From Rhodanobacteraceae bacterium (GTDB taxonomy: Bacteria > Pseudomonadota > Gammaproteobacteria > Xanthomonadales > Rhodanobacteraceae), in NCBI GenBank assembly GCA_009996615.1, contig JAACZU010000010.1, positions 62,001 through 126,000 on the forward strand: a stretch of 64,000 nucleotides of DNA. Direction: 5' to 3'. Below the pieces are notes generated by a model, which saw only the letters and a program-made list of their open reading frames with translations, made no database searches and had not been told where the DNA came from. The position numbers and the translations under genes are program-made. The stretch's first letter is position 1; each line of letters begins with the position of its first letter. This document shows positions 31,270 through 39,751 of this stretch, piece by piece.

Positions 31270-32034
31270 ATGCCCCAGCGCATCGCGTTCGTCGCCAGTC
31301 CGACCGAAGACGCCCAGGCCGCGCGCGTGGCGCTCGTCGCGCGCCACGGCGACACCCCGGTTGAGGCTGCCGAGGTCATCGTCGCGCTCGGCGGCGACGG
31401 CTTCATGCTGCGCACGTTGCACCGGCACATGGCGCGTGCGTTGCCGGTCTACGGCATGAAGCTCGGCACGGTCGGCTTCCTGATGAACCAGTATCACCTG
31501 GTCGACCTGCCCGAACGCATCGCGCGCGCGCAGCCGACCGTGTTGCGGCCGCTGCTGATGGAGGCCGTGACCGAAGCCGGCGGCAGCACGACCGCGCTCG
31601 CGTTCAACGAAGTCTCGCTGCTGCGCCAGACCAAGCAGGCCGCGCACGTGCGCGTATCGCTGAATGGCGTCGTCAAGCTCGAGGAACTGATCTGCGACGG
31701 CATCCTGGTGTCGACGCCGGCCGGCTCGACCGCCTACAACCTGTCTGCGCACGGCCCGATCCTGCCGCTGGGCTCGCAACTGCTGGCGCTGACGCCGATC
31801 AGTCCGTTCCGCCCGCGCCGTTGGCGCGGCGCGATCCTGCCGGCGGTCACGGCGGTCAAGTTCGAGATCCTCGATCCGTACAAGCGCCCGGTCAGTGCGA
31901 CGGCCGACTCGTACGAGGTGCGCGACGTGGTCGAGGTGCACATCCGTGAGTCGCGTGAGCAGACCATGACGCTGCTGTTCGACCCGGAGCACAATCTCGA
32001 GGAGCGCATCCTCAACGAGCAGTTCGAGCTGTAG
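31270..32034 (+). CDS. nadK: NAD kinase
   Basis: The product is 254 aa from the ATG that gives [16 protein letters not shown], in line with short Lysobacterales NAD kinases; an in-frame upstream extension (from 31216) has no ribosome site. It phosphorylates NAD to NADP. The ATP/NAD motif [14 protein letters not shown] is at about residue 40, and the second motif [20 protein letters not shown] at about 155-174. The C-terminal beta domain is complete ([14 protein letters not shown]). It is followed 29 bp later by a lipoprotein peptidase gene in the same direction. Confidence 0.95.
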   Translation: MPQRIAFVASPTEDAQAARVALVARHGDTPVEAAEVIVALGGDGFMLRTLHRHMARALPVYGMKLGTVGFLMNQYHLVDLPERIARAQPTVLRPLLMEAVTEAGGSTTALAFNEVSLLRQTKQAAHVRVSLNGVVKLEELICDGILVSTPAGSTAYNLSAHGPILPLGSQLLALTPISPFRPRRWRGAILPAVTAVKFEILDPYKRPVSATADSYEVRDVVEVHIRESREQTMTLLFDPEHNLEERILNEQFEL

Positions 32035-32063
32035 AACGTCGACGAGGGTTGCCGGGCCAGTCC

Positions 32064-33146
32064 ATGCAACGGCACCTGCCAGCGGGACAGGCGCGGCGCC
32101 GGCTGTACGCCGGCCTCGTCGCGGGCCTCGCGCTGCTCGCGAGCGGCTGCGCCTCGCTGCGCTACTACGCGCACGTCACGCACGGCGAGGTCGCGCTGCT
32201 GGCCGCACGACGGCCGATCGCCGCGGTAGTCGCCGACCCGCATACGAGTGTCGACCTGCGCGAACGCCTGCGCCGGGCGCAGGCCGCGCGCGCGTTCGCT
32301 TCCGCCCAACTGGCCCTGCCGCACAACCGGAGTTACACCAGCTACGTGCAGCTCGACCGCCCGTACGTGGTCTGGAACGTGTTCGCCACGCCGGAGTTCT
32401 CGGTCGATCCGCTCACGCACTGTTTCCCGTTCGCCGGCTGCGTCGCCTATCGCGGCTACTTCGACGAGGCCGGCGCGCGGGGCGAAGCGGCGCGCCTTGC
32501 CGCACGCGGCGACGACACCGCGGTGCTCGGCGTGGTGGCCTACTCGACGCTCGGCTGGTTCGCCGATCCGGTGCTGTCGAGCATGCTGCGCTGGGGCGAC
32601 GACGAGCTCGACGGCGTGATCTTCCACGAGCTCGCGCACCAGCTGCTCTACGTCAGGGACGACACCGCGTTCAACGAATCGTATGCGACGTTCGTGCAGG
32701 ACGAGGGCCTGCGCGAGTGGCGCGCCGCGCACGGCCTGCCGGCGCGTGATGATGCGGCACGCGCGCACGACACGGCGTTCACGCGCCTCGTACTCGACCT
32801 GCGCGAGCGCCTGCGCCGCGTCTATGCGAGCGGGCTCGATGCGACGGCGATGCGTGCGGCCAAGCAGCGTGAGTTCAAAGCGTTCCGCACGCGCTACGCC
32901 GCGCTGCGTGACGGTGCGTGGCCGGACGACCACCGCCATGACCGCCGGGTCGCGGGACCATTGAACAACGCGGACCTCGTGCCGTTCGGCCTGTACGACC
33001 GCTGGGTGCCGGCATTCGCGCGGCTGTTCAGCGACGCCGGACGCAACTGGCCCGCGTTCCATGCCCGCGTCAAGGCACTGGCGCGCCTGCCGCGGGCCGA
33101 GCGTGACCAGGCCCTGGCCCGGCTCGCGCCGGACGCTGCGGGCTGA
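32064..33146 (+). CDS. Predicted lipoprotein aminopeptidase (COG4324-type zinc peptidase)
   Basis: The product is 360 aa using the ATG at 32064; a TTG at 32049 is possible but has no proper ribosome site. The signal ends in a lipobox (LALLASGCASL). The body matches the COG4324 / PF10023 'predicted aminopeptidase' family: Y-V-x-W-N-V-F-A-x-P-E-F-S and CFPFAGCVAYRGYF. The zinc motif is HELAH at 188-192 with a downstream glutamate in FNESYATFVQ. It is likely an outer- or inner-membrane-anchored periplasmic peptidase. The substrate is unknown; it may be co-transcribed with nadK. Confidence 0.82.
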   Translation: MQRHLPAGQARRRLYAGLVAGLALLASGCASLRYYAHVTHGEVALLAARRPIAAVVADPHTSVDLRERLRRAQAARAFASAQLALPHNRSYTSYVQLDRPYVVWNVFATPEFSVDPLTHCFPFAGCVAYRGYFDEAGARGEAARLAARGDDTAVLGVVAYSTLGWFADPVLSSMLRWGDDELDGVIFHELAHQLLYVRDDTAFNESYATFVQDEGLREWRAAHGLPARDDAARAHDTAFTRLVLDLRERLRRVYASGLDATAMRAAKQREFKAFRTRYAALRDGAWPDDHRHDRRVAGPLNNADLVPFGLYDRWVPAFARLFSDAGRNWPAFHARVKALARLPRAERDQALARLAPDAAG

Positions 33147-33239
33147 CATTGCGTCGCAGGTGCGTGCGGCGACGCTCAGCACGCATTTACGGCCATCGGC
33201 GTAGCGTGAAGCACGATGAAAAGACAGGAGGACCGCGCC

Positions 33240-33557
33240 ATGAAAGCGGGACTTGCAACCATCTTGCTGCTCGCCGTGCTGATGCTGGGCGGCTGCGTGT
33301 ACGGCCCCTACGGTTACGTGCGCGGCGACGGCTACTACGGCGATGCGTTCTACGGCTACGGCTCGAGCTATCCGTACTATGGCTATTACGACTACTACGG
33401 CTATTACCCGTACTACGGCCATCCGTCGATCGGCCTCGGCTTCTACTACGGCGACCGTTTCCACGGTCACCGCGGTGGTCGTGGCTACGAGGGGCGCGGT
33501 GGCGGCCACTGGAGCCATGGTGGCGACGCGCGCGGTTCGCGCGGCTCGCATCGTTGA
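33240..33557 (+). CDS. Small Tyr/Gly-rich lipoprotein
   Basis: The product is 105 aa from the ATG that follows AGGAGG by about 7 bases (an upstream ATG at 33216 is less well placed). The signal MKAGLATILLLAVLMLGGC gives a lipobox Cys near residue 19. The mature part is nearly half Tyr and Gly (GYYDYYGYYPYYGHP), then SIGLGFYYGDRFHGHRGG and a Gly/His/Arg tail. It shares the style, but not a clear alignment, of the exported protein at 1854-2294, including an IGLGF / INLGF strand. No function is known; low complexity makes homology weak evidence. Confidence 0.75.
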   Translation: MKAGLATILLLAVLMLGGCVYGPYGYVRGDGYYGDAFYGYGSSYPYYGYYDYYGYYPYYGHPSIGLGFYYGDRFHGHRGGRGYEGRGGGHWSHGGDARGSRGSHR

Positions 33558-33596
33558 ACGCGCGGCGTCAGCCGCTACTGCGCCAGGGTGAACGTT

Positions 33597-33620
33597 GAAG
33601 GGCCCGCATCCGGGCCCTTC
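33597..33620. terminator. Bidirectional hairpin between convergent genes
   Basis: GAAGGGCCCG and CGGGCCCTTC form a perfect 10-bp stem with a 4-nt loop, centred between the convergent Tyr-rich lipoprotein and EF-hand genes. It has no long T run on either side, so it may be a weak terminator or an mRNA end stabiliser. Confidence 0.65.
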
Positions 33621-33629
33621 CGCCTTCGC

Positions 33630-33956
33630 TCAATGCTGCCGCACCCACCAGTCGTACTCGTGTTTCGAGATACGGCCGTCGTGGTTGAGGTCGGCGTAGT
33701 TGAAGTCGTTCGCCAACGGCGGATAGGCATCGGCCTCGTCGCTGCCGATGTAGCCGGCACCCTTGCGGTCGAGCTGCGCGAACGGCGGTGGCGGGCCGAA
33801 GTCGCGCGCCGGCGGCTGGCCCCAGTTCACGATCAGCTCGCCTTGCGGGGTCTGGTAGGTGGTGGTGTGCGTATCCGCCGCGGGCGGCGTCTGCGCGGCG
33901 GCCGCGCTGGCGAGGCAGAGGGCGAGGGCGGACAGCGTGAATGCGTGAGCTTTCAT
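33630..33956 (-). CDS. Exported EF-hand protein
   Basis: The product is 108 aa with a signal peptide (MKAHAFTLSALALCLASAAAAQ). The C-terminal half has one canonical EF-hand loop, DLNHDGRISKHEY (D-x-N-x-D-x-x-I-x-x-x-E), and a preceding degenerate one around LDRKGAGYIGSDEADAY. It probably binds calcium in the periplasm or outside the cell. The ligand-free function is unknown. It is monocistronic and convergent with the Tyr-rich lipoprotein gene. Confidence 0.8.
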   Translation of the reverse strand: MKAHAFTLSALALCLASAAAAQTPPAADTHTTTYQTPQGELIVNWGQPPARDFGPPPPFAQLDRKGAGYIGSDEADAYPPLANDFNYADLNHDGRISKHEYDWWVRQH

Positions 33957-34141
33957 GGCGAACCTCCGATGGGTATGAGAGGGCGGCTGAACCCGTCGAC
34001 GGGCAGGTGGAATGTGGGAAGCGGGGGAATCTTCGACCGCGCCATCTTAACGATGCCGAACCGCGGGAAATCGCATGGCCGAAGGCTACGCGGCGAACCC
34101 GCCGCTGTTATGGTGCCCATCCCCGCCGTCGCGAGACGTCC

Positions 34142-34663
34142 ATGCCCGCCAGCCGACCCGAATCCCGCATGCTGCGCGCCGGCGCGAACGGGCCGCCGCG
34201 CACGCTGGTGCTGATCGCGCTGTACAAGCTGTTCAAGGCAGCAGCCTGCCTCGTGCTGGCGGCGGTCGCGTTCCACCTGCTGCAGCCGGCGCCGGCGGCG
34301 CGCTTCGACCACTGGCTCGCCTCGCTGAGCTGGGTCTCGCACCACCACCTGCTCGTACGCGCGATCGCCTGGCTGCTCGGCCTCGGCCCGCACGCGTTCC
34401 GCCTGTTCGGACTCGTCGCGCTCGGTTACGCCGCGCTGTACGCGGTGCAGGGCATCGGCCTGTGGTTCGGCCGGCGCTGGGCCGCGTACCTCGTGGTGGT
34501 CGAAACCGGCCTGCTGTTGCCGCTGGAGGCGTGGGAGCTGGCGCACCGCTTGACGCCGCTCAAGCTCGCCGTGCTGGCCGTCAACCTGGCGATCGTGGCC
34601 TACCTGGTCCGCATGCTGTGCGGCTCCGACCGGACTCCCTCCTTGCCGGAGGCGATGCCATGA
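34142..34663 (+). CDS. DUF2127 family membrane protein
   Basis: The product is 173 aa. Four hydrophobic segments (about 22-42, 72-84, 93-113 and 141-160) and the pattern TLVLIALYKLFKAAACLVLAA, GYAALYAVQGIGLWFGRRWAAYLVVVETGLLLPLE match DUF2127. The function is unknown. The stop overlaps the start of the next gene (ATGA at 34660-34663), so the two proteins are translationally coupled. The longer open frame upstream of 34142 has no ribosome site. Confidence 0.82.
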   Translation: MPASRPESRMLRAGANGPPRTLVLIALYKLFKAAACLVLAAVAFHLLQPAPAARFDHWLASLSWVSHHHLLVRAIAWLLGLGPHAFRLFGLVALGYAALYAVQGIGLWFGRRWAAYLVVVETGLLLPLEAWELAHRLTPLKLAVLAVNLAIVAYLVRMLCGSDRTPSLPEAMP

Positions 34664-35823
34664 GCGCGTGGCGCGATGCGCCCAGCCGCGCGGCGTTGGC
34701 AGTGTTCGTGCTCGCCGTCGCCGCCTGCGGGCGCGAGGCGCCTCCGGCCGCACCGGCGCCGGCGCCGCGCATCGCATCGGCGCCTGCGCCGAGTGCGGCA
34801 CCGGTGGCCGACACGACGGCGGTCGCGGCGCCGGCGGAGAAGCCGGCACCCGACGCGGCGCCGACCGACCCCGCCACCACGGCGCCGCCACACGGCGCCG
34901 TGGCGCCGGCCAGCAGCGCCGCGTGCCTGGCACGCACGGCGTCGTCGGCACCGCGCTCGGTCACCGTGCATCGCTGGGTCGACGCGGCCGGCATCACGCA
35001 CTATTCCGACCAGCCGCCGGCGGCGACGGTGGCGGGCCATCGCACGATCGAAGTCGGCGGCCTGCCGGCGATCGCGGTCGAGGCGACCGGCTACGACGTG
35101 AACCTGCCCGACCAGTTGCAGCAGCGCGCGGTGACCGACGCGCTCGGCGTGCAACGCGTGCTGCGCGATGCGCTCGGCGTCGGCGCACCGGCCGGGCTGA
35201 CGCTGAAGATCGTGTTCGTGCGCACCGCCGAAACCTATGCCGGGCTGATCGGCGACCCGCTGATGGCCGGCTCGGTCGGCGCCTACTCGAGCGCGAAGCG
35301 CACCATCTACGTGCGCATGCAGCCGCACGACGAGGCGAGCTTCGCGGTGCTGCGCCACGAGATCACGCATGCGCTCGTGCACGAGTCGATCGGCAACCTG
35401 CCGACCTCGCTGAACGAGGGGCTGGCCGAGTATTTCGGTCGCTACCAGGTCGGCGGCCTGGGCGGTCAGGTCGACCTTGGCGCCGACCGTGATGCGCTGC
35501 AGCGTGCGGCGCCGAGTGGCGATGGCAGCGAGGCACTGGTCGAGCTGCTGGCGCGCGACGGCGCCGATTTCTACGCCGGCGCCAGCGACGCCGCGCGCGA
35601 ACAGCGCTACGTGCGCGCCTATGCGCTGGTCGCGCTGCTGATGCGTGACGCGCCGGGACGGGCGGCGCTGGCCGCGGTCCTTGCCGCCCAGCAGGCCGAT
35701 CCGTGCCGGCCGGTCGCGGTCGAAAGCGTGCTCGAGGCGCGCCATGCCGGCGGCCTGCGCGCGCTGGCCGGCGCCTGGGCGGGCTTCATGCGCGACCTGC
35801 CGCAAGGCATCCAGGCCTACTGA
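34660..35823 (+). CDS. Peptidase MA-like lipoprotein with DUF4124 domain
   Basis: The product is 387 aa. The lipoprotein signal ends VLAVAAC near residue 23. An Ala/Pro-rich linker (about 25-95) leads to a DUF4124 unit (VHRWVDAAGITHYSDQPP). A gluzincin-like catalytic region follows, with HEITH at 233-237 and a downstream SLNEGLAEYFGRYQ segment offering the third zinc ligand. This layout matches peptidase-MA family proteins, presumably anchored in the envelope. The gene is coupled to the DUF2127 membrane protein gene by a 4-bp overlap. The substrate is unknown. Confidence 0.8.
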   Translation: MSAWRDAPSRAALAVFVLAVAACGREAPPAAPAPAPRIASAPAPSAAPVADTTAVAAPAEKPAPDAAPTDPATTAPPHGAVAPASSAACLARTASSAPRSVTVHRWVDAAGITHYSDQPPAATVAGHRTIEVGGLPAIAVEATGYDVNLPDQLQQRAVTDALGVQRVLRDALGVGAPAGLTLKIVFVRTAETYAGLIGDPLMAGSVGAYSSAKRTIYVRMQPHDEASFAVLRHEITHALVHESIGNLPTSLNEGLAEYFGRYQVGGLGGQVDLGADRDALQRAAPSGDGSEALVELLARDGADFYAGASDAAREQRYVRAYALVALLMRDAPGRAALAAVLAAQQADPCRPVAVESVLEARHAGGLRALAGAWAGFMRDLPQGIQAY

Positions 35824-35886
35824 AGCGCGGACCGCAGGGCCGTTTTCCGACCGCCGCCGGATTTCCTCGCCGGCAAAAAACTCGGG

Positions 35887-36048
35887 TAGACTGAACGCGC
35901 TGTGTCTGCATGCCAGCGTTTTGTGTCCCGATGCTGCGTCGATCGACGATCCGCTCCATCGCTTCACCTGTGTGCCTGCATACACAGTGTTCGGCCCCGC
36001 GGGGGGTGAATCTGTCAACTAGTCACATTGTGGAGAAGGGAGAGTTTC
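35887..36048 (+). promoter_or_regulatory. Probable promoter and structured 5' leader of the cold-shock gene
   Basis: A -10-like TAGACT is at 35887-35892, after an A-rich tract (gcaaaaaactcggg). It leaves an untranslated leader of about 150 nt that includes a CTGTGT...ACACAG stem (35968-35987) and a G/C-rich stem just before the ribosome site (aagggagag). Long structured leaders are typical of cspA-type genes, where they act as RNA thermometers. Confidence 0.45.
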
Positions 36049-36258
36049 ATGTCGGATCGTCAGACGGGCACCGTGAAGTGGTTCAACGAGGCCAAGGGTT
36101 TCGGCTTCATCAGCCGTGAAAACGGACCGGACGTGTTCGTGCATTTCCGTGCGATCAACGGCACCGGCTTCAAGACGTTGCAGGAAGGCCAGAAAGTCTC
36201 GTTCCGCGTCGTGCAGGGCCAGAAGGGCCTGCAGGCCGAGGACGTGACGCCGGCCTGA
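36049..36258 (+). CDS. Cold-shock protein (CspA family)
   Basis: The product is 69 aa, a single cold-shock domain. RNP1 (KGFGFIS) and RNP2 (DVFVHF) are intact, with the family start [12 protein letters not shown]. It binds single-stranded RNA/DNA and melts mRNA structure, often at low temperature or in stationary phase. The ATG at 36049 follows the AAGGGAGAG site; the frame extends upstream but the protein begins here by homology. A strong terminator lies 26 bp after the stop. Confidence 0.95.
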   Translation: MSDRQTGTVKWFNEAKGFGFISRENGPDVFVHFRAINGTGFKTLQEGQKVSFRVVQGQKGLQAEDVTPA

Positions 36259-36283
36259 GCGGGCGACGCACTGAAACAACGAG

Positions 36284-36312
36284 GCCGCGGTGTTCGCACC
36301 GCGGCTTTTTTT
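36284..36312 (+). terminator. Rho-independent terminator of the cold-shock gene
   Basis: gccgcggtg and caccgcggc form a perfect 9-bp stem with a 4-nt loop, followed by seven T residues. Confidence 0.93.
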
Positions 36313-36437
36313 GTGAATGCCTTCGTCGAAAACGCGCAATTTTCGCGCGAGTTGAAAAATAAGGGTCAGGTCCCGATATCAGCGCATCGACCCACCGCTG
36401 CCGGTCGCAAGCCGGTGGCGACCAACGAGGAGATGAA

Positions 36438-36698
36438 ATGCTGACCCTGAATGTACGTGGCCTGTCGCGTGAAGCAACCGAACAATCGGTCACCGAATTG
36501 TTCGGCAAATTCGGCCGCGTGCACAAGCTGAAGCTCGCCACCGACCCGTTCAAGAACGAATGCCGTGGCTTTGCCGAACTCGCCATGGAAGGACACGAGG
36601 CGCGCGCGGCGATTGCCGGCCTCGATGGCTCGACCCAGGGCGGCGCGACCCTGCGCGTCGGCCTTGCCAGCGACCGCCCGCACCGCGGCCGGCGCTGA
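36438..36698 (+). CDS. Small RRM-type RNA-binding protein
   Basis: The product is 86 aa, a single RRM. RNP2 is LTLNVRGL at the N-terminus and RNP1 is ECRGFAEL (residues about 41-48), with short basic residues at the end. The family occurs in cyanobacteria and proteobacteria and binds RNA, often during cold or stress. GAGGAG is 4-10 bp upstream of the ATG. It has its own transcription unit after the cold-shock terminator, so the pair of RNA-binding genes are neighbours but not clearly one operon. Confidence 0.88.
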   Translation: MLTLNVRGLSREATEQSVTELFGKFGRVHKLKLATDPFKNECRGFAELAMEGHEARAAIAGLDGSTQGGATLRVGLASDRPHRGRR

Positions 36699-36788
36699 GC
36701 ACGGCGCCGGCGTCAATGCACGCTGGCACGAGTCAAGCAGCAACGAGAGGGCTGGCGTGACGCCGGTCCTCTCCGGCCACACCACCGG

Positions 36789-37367
36789 TCATGCGAACGG
36801 ATTCACGCCGATCCAGCGCGCGTGCAGCCAGAATGCGAACAGCGCCCACGCCGCCACGCCGCTGACCAAGACCATGATGTCACCGGTGAAGGTCCCGGCC
36901 GCCCAAGTCGTCCCCGCGCGCCGGTCGCGCCGACGCGAGCCGATGAAATCGGCGATCGCCCACAGCAGGAACGCGCCGAACAGCACCACGTCGTGCAGCA
37001 TGCCGGTGGCGAGCAGATGGCCGAACGCCCAGGTCTTCACGCCCGCCAGCATCGGATGGCCGATGCGCGCCTTCAGGTGGTTGCGCGGCACATAGGCGGC
37101 GGCGACCAGCACGAACGCGAGCAGCGTGAGCAGCGCGTTGAGATGCTTGAGCCAGAGCGGTGGCGCATACAGCGGCAGCGGCTGCTGGCGCGCGAGGCCG
37201 AAGCCGGCCACGACCAGCACGAAGCCGGCGAGCGAAGCCAGCGCGTACAGCCCTTTCCAGCCGTTCGCGCCGAGCCGCGCGAGCATGCGCGTGCGCCAGC
37301 CATCGGCGACGAGGCGCACCGAGTGGGTGCCGAGGAAAATCAGCAGACCAAGAACCAGCCACGCCAT
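36789..37367 (-). CDS. NnrU family membrane protein
   Basis: The product is 192 aa from the ATG with GGAG upstream. It has five or six hydrophobic helices and the family features LGTHSVRLVADGWR, PRNHLKARIGHPMLAGVKTWAFGHLLATGMLHDVVLFGAFLLWAIADF. NnrU proteins are linked to nitric-oxide/denitrification gene sets in some organisms, and the domain is related to the MAPEG/NnrU membrane fold. No denitrification genes are present here, so its role is open. It is convergent with the RRM gene. Confidence 0.85.
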   Translation of the reverse strand: MAWLVLGLLIFLGTHSVRLVADGWRTRMLARLGANGWKGLYALASLAGFVLVVAGFGLARQQPLPLYAPPLWLKHLNALLTLLAFVLVAAAYVPRNHLKARIGHPMLAGVKTWAFGHLLATGMLHDVVLFGAFLLWAIADFIGSRRRDRRAGTTWAAGTFTGDIMVLVSGVAAWALFAFWLHARWIGVNPFA

Positions 37368-37496
37368 GAGGAGCCCCTCCGCCAGAGTGACGTCAGCGTA
37401 GCGGCGCGGGTCGGTCCTGGCCACCACCCATGAGGCCTGGGGACGCCTTCGACGTCATGCCCGTGAACGCGGGCATCCATCGCAGCAGCCCGACGC

Positions 37497-37538
37497 TTGC
37501 CAGGGCCGCGTCCTTCACATCGAACGCGGCCCTGGCAA
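37497..37538 (-). terminator. Long perfect hairpin after the LVIVD gene
   Basis: ttgccagggccgcgt and acgcggccctggcaa form a perfect 15-bp stem with a 12-nt loop, 5 bp beyond the stop of the LVIVD gene. There is no T run, so it may be a terminator assisted by Rho or a 3' stabilising structure. Confidence 0.6.
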
Positions 37539-37542
37539 TTCC

Positions 37543-39489
37543 TCAGTCGAAGCCGTTCGCGAACAGGCGGTCGTCGATGCGGAACACCTGGATGCCGCCT
37601 TCGACCGAGAACGCGAACAGGCGCCCGTCGCCGCTCACGCGCAGGCGGTCGGGCGGCATCGGCAGGGCGTGCTCGGCGACCAGGGTCGGGTGCGCCGGAT
37701 CGGCGATGTCGAGCTCGGCGATGCCCCAGCCGCCGCCGAAGTACACGCGCGTGCCATCGAGCGCGACCGTCGTGGGCACGTAGGCGGCGCGCTCGAACAC
37801 GCCGAGCGCGACCGGGTTGGCCGGATTGCGGATGTCGACGACGTGCATGCCGTCGTTGCAGCCGAGCACCGCCAGCGTCCCCTGCGGATTCAGCGCGAGG
37901 TCGTCGGCGCTGCCACAGGCGTTGTAGAAGCCGACCTGCACCGGCAGCTCCGGCTGGCTGACGTCGGCGATGCGCAGGCCGCCGCCGCGGTCGCCGGCGA
38001 ACTCCTGGTCGGCGATGAACACGTGCTGGCCGCGCACGTCCAGGCGCATCACGCGGCTGGTGAACAGGACGCCGAGCGGAACCGGCTTGGACGGGTCGGA
38101 CACGTCGAGCGTGACCATCTCGCCGCCATTGGTCGCGCGGCCGATGTAGGCGTAGTTGCCGTTCGCCGCGACCGCGCCGGCGTAGTCGTACTCGAAACGG
38201 CCCAGCTCGTGCGCGTTCAGCGGATCGGTGATGTCGACGATCATCAGGCCCATGCCCCACGCCGCGAGGTAGGCGCGGTTGCCGTCGACCGCCATCTGCT
38301 CGAAGTCGCGCTGCTGCAGCATCAGCGGCAGGTTCGCGTCGAAGCGGCCGATCGGCTCGAGGCTGGCCGGATTGGCGACGTTCAGGCCGTAGACCTCCTC
38401 GAGGAACAGCGCCTTGTCGCCGCGCATCAGCACGTCGCGCGGCGACAGGCCGCCGCGCAGCGTCGTGTCGCTGCGCAACAGCGGCTGTGCCGGCGTGCCG
38501 ACGTCGACGTGCAGCAGGCGGTCGGCGCGGCTGAAGGCGAGGAGGCCGGCGTTGCCGAACGGCACCGCCTCGTCGGTCGCGAACGCATCGATGGTCGAGT
38601 GCGCGACGAACGCCGGTGCATCCGGGTTCGCCAGCGTCCACACGTCGATGCCGTCCATGCCCAGGCCATAGGCATGCGTGCCGACCACGGCGCCGTTCAG
38701 CGCGACCGGGCTCTCGACCATGCCGCGATCGACCGGCTGCCACGGGTCGCTGACGTCGTGCACGTCGATCGCGAGTCCGAAACCGACCGCCAGCGGCGGC
38801 GCGAGCTTCAGGCGGAAATCGTTGAAACCGTCGTAGCCGCCCAGGCCGGCCGCGAGCGGCAGGTCCGGCTGGGTGATGTCGTAGACCTGCAGCATCGTGC
38901 CGCCGAGCCAGTTGCGGCCGATCGCGTACAGGTGGTTGCCGTGTGCGTAGGCGTAGCTGAACCCGGTGCCGGTCGGCAGCGTGCGCGTGAACGTCGGGCG
39001 GGCCGGATCGCTCAGGTTGCCGACGAACAGGCCGTTTTCCTGGTCGAACAGGTACAGGCGGTCGCCGGTGGCGACGATCGTCGTGACGTAGCGGTAGTCC
39101 TCGTCGGTGTAGTCGTTGACCTCGCGCACCAGTTGCGGATGCGCCGGGTCGGCCAGCGAGTAGACCGCGACGCCGGCATCGGTGCCGTCGTAGCGCGTCC
39201 AGCTCGCATAGAGCCAGGCGCCGCGCCGGGTCAGCGCGGTGATCTTGCCGGTGGTCGGCTGCGCGCCGGTGTCGCCGAGGCGGACCGGGGTGCCTGGCTG
39301 GCGCAGGTCCCACGCGGTGACGACGGCACCGGTCGGCACGTAGACGAAGCCGGACGCGTCGACGACCGGCTCGCGCACGCTGCCGCCGAGCGCGGTCAGG
39401 AAGGACAGGGACGGCCGCGCGGTGTCGGCATGGGCAAACGGAGCGGCAACGGCGAAGGCAAGCGCCATCGCCAGGCTTGAACGAAACAT
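37543..39489 (-). CDS. Exported LVIVD-repeat beta-propeller protein with C-terminal DRLFANGFD tag
   Basis: The product is 648 aa. Of two adjacent ATGs, the second (39489) has the better 6-bp spacing from AGGAG. A signal peptide (ending PFAHA) leads to a body of repeats of about 45-50 aa with the LVIVD pattern, for example NRAYLAAWGMGLMIVDITDPLNAHELGRF and GNYAYIGRATNGGEMVTLDVSDPSKPVPLG. This pattern is known as the LVIVD repeat and is expected to form a secreted beta-propeller. The last nine residues (640-648) are DRLFANGFD, a motif shared with two other exported proteins in this window. The partner or ligand is unknown. It is monocistronic. Confidence 0.85.
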   Translation of the reverse strand: MFRSSLAMALAFAVAAPFAHADTARPSLSFLTALGGSVREPVVDASGFVYVPTGAVVTAWDLRQPGTPVRLGDTGAQPTTGKITALTRRGAWLYASWTRYDGTDAGVAVYSLADPAHPQLVREVNDYTDEDYRYVTTIVATGDRLYLFDQENGLFVGNLSDPARPTFTRTLPTGTGFSYAYAHGNHLYAIGRNWLGGTMLQVYDITQPDLPLAAGLGGYDGFNDFRLKLAPPLAVGFGLAIDVHDVSDPWQPVDRGMVESPVALNGAVVGTHAYGLGMDGIDVWTLANPDAPAFVAHSTIDAFATDEAVPFGNAGLLAFSRADRLLHVDVGTPAQPLLRSDTTLRGGLSPRDVLMRGDKALFLEEVYGLNVANPASLEPIGRFDANLPLMLQQRDFEQMAVDGNRAYLAAWGMGLMIVDITDPLNAHELGRFEYDYAGAVAANGNYAYIGRATNGGEMVTLDVSDPSKPVPLGVLFTSRVMRLDVRGQHVFIADQEFAGDRGGGLRIADVSQPELPVQVGFYNACGSADDLALNPQGTLAVLGCNDGMHVVDIRNPANPVALGVFERAAYVPTTVALDGTRVYFGGGWGIAELDIADPAHPTLVAEHALPMPPDRLRVSGDGRLFAFSVEGGIQVFRIDDRLFANGFD

Positions 39490-39654
39490 CATGTTCTCCT
39501 GCACGTGGAACGGGGTGCTGCGAGCCCTTGCGGGCCGGGGGAGTATTCACGTTGGCGCCGGCGCGCGCGGTCGCCGCGTGCTCGCCGGATGCTCGCTGCG
39601 TGCTCGCGGCGGGCGATGGGAGTGCTTGCGCGGCCGGAAACAGCCGGGCAGGGC

Positions 39655-39734
39655 GGTTCAAGGCCGCAGGCCGGAACCGCCGGGTGCTCGTCACACGGTT
39701 GGCGGCTCCGGCGCTGCGCGCCTTGAGCCGCCCT
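39655..39734. repeat. Two related hairpins, family A variant
   Basis: ggcggttc...ggaaccgcc (39655-39683) and ggcggctcc...gagccgcc (39702-39732) flank inner palindromes (aaggccgcaggcc; ggcgctgcgcgcc). The second, read on the minus strand, is gtagggcggctcaaggcgcg, close to the family A start. They lie in the 262-bp gap before the LVIVD gene, which otherwise has no gene. Confidence 0.55.
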
Positions 39735-39751
39735 ACACTTGATCCGCCCCC

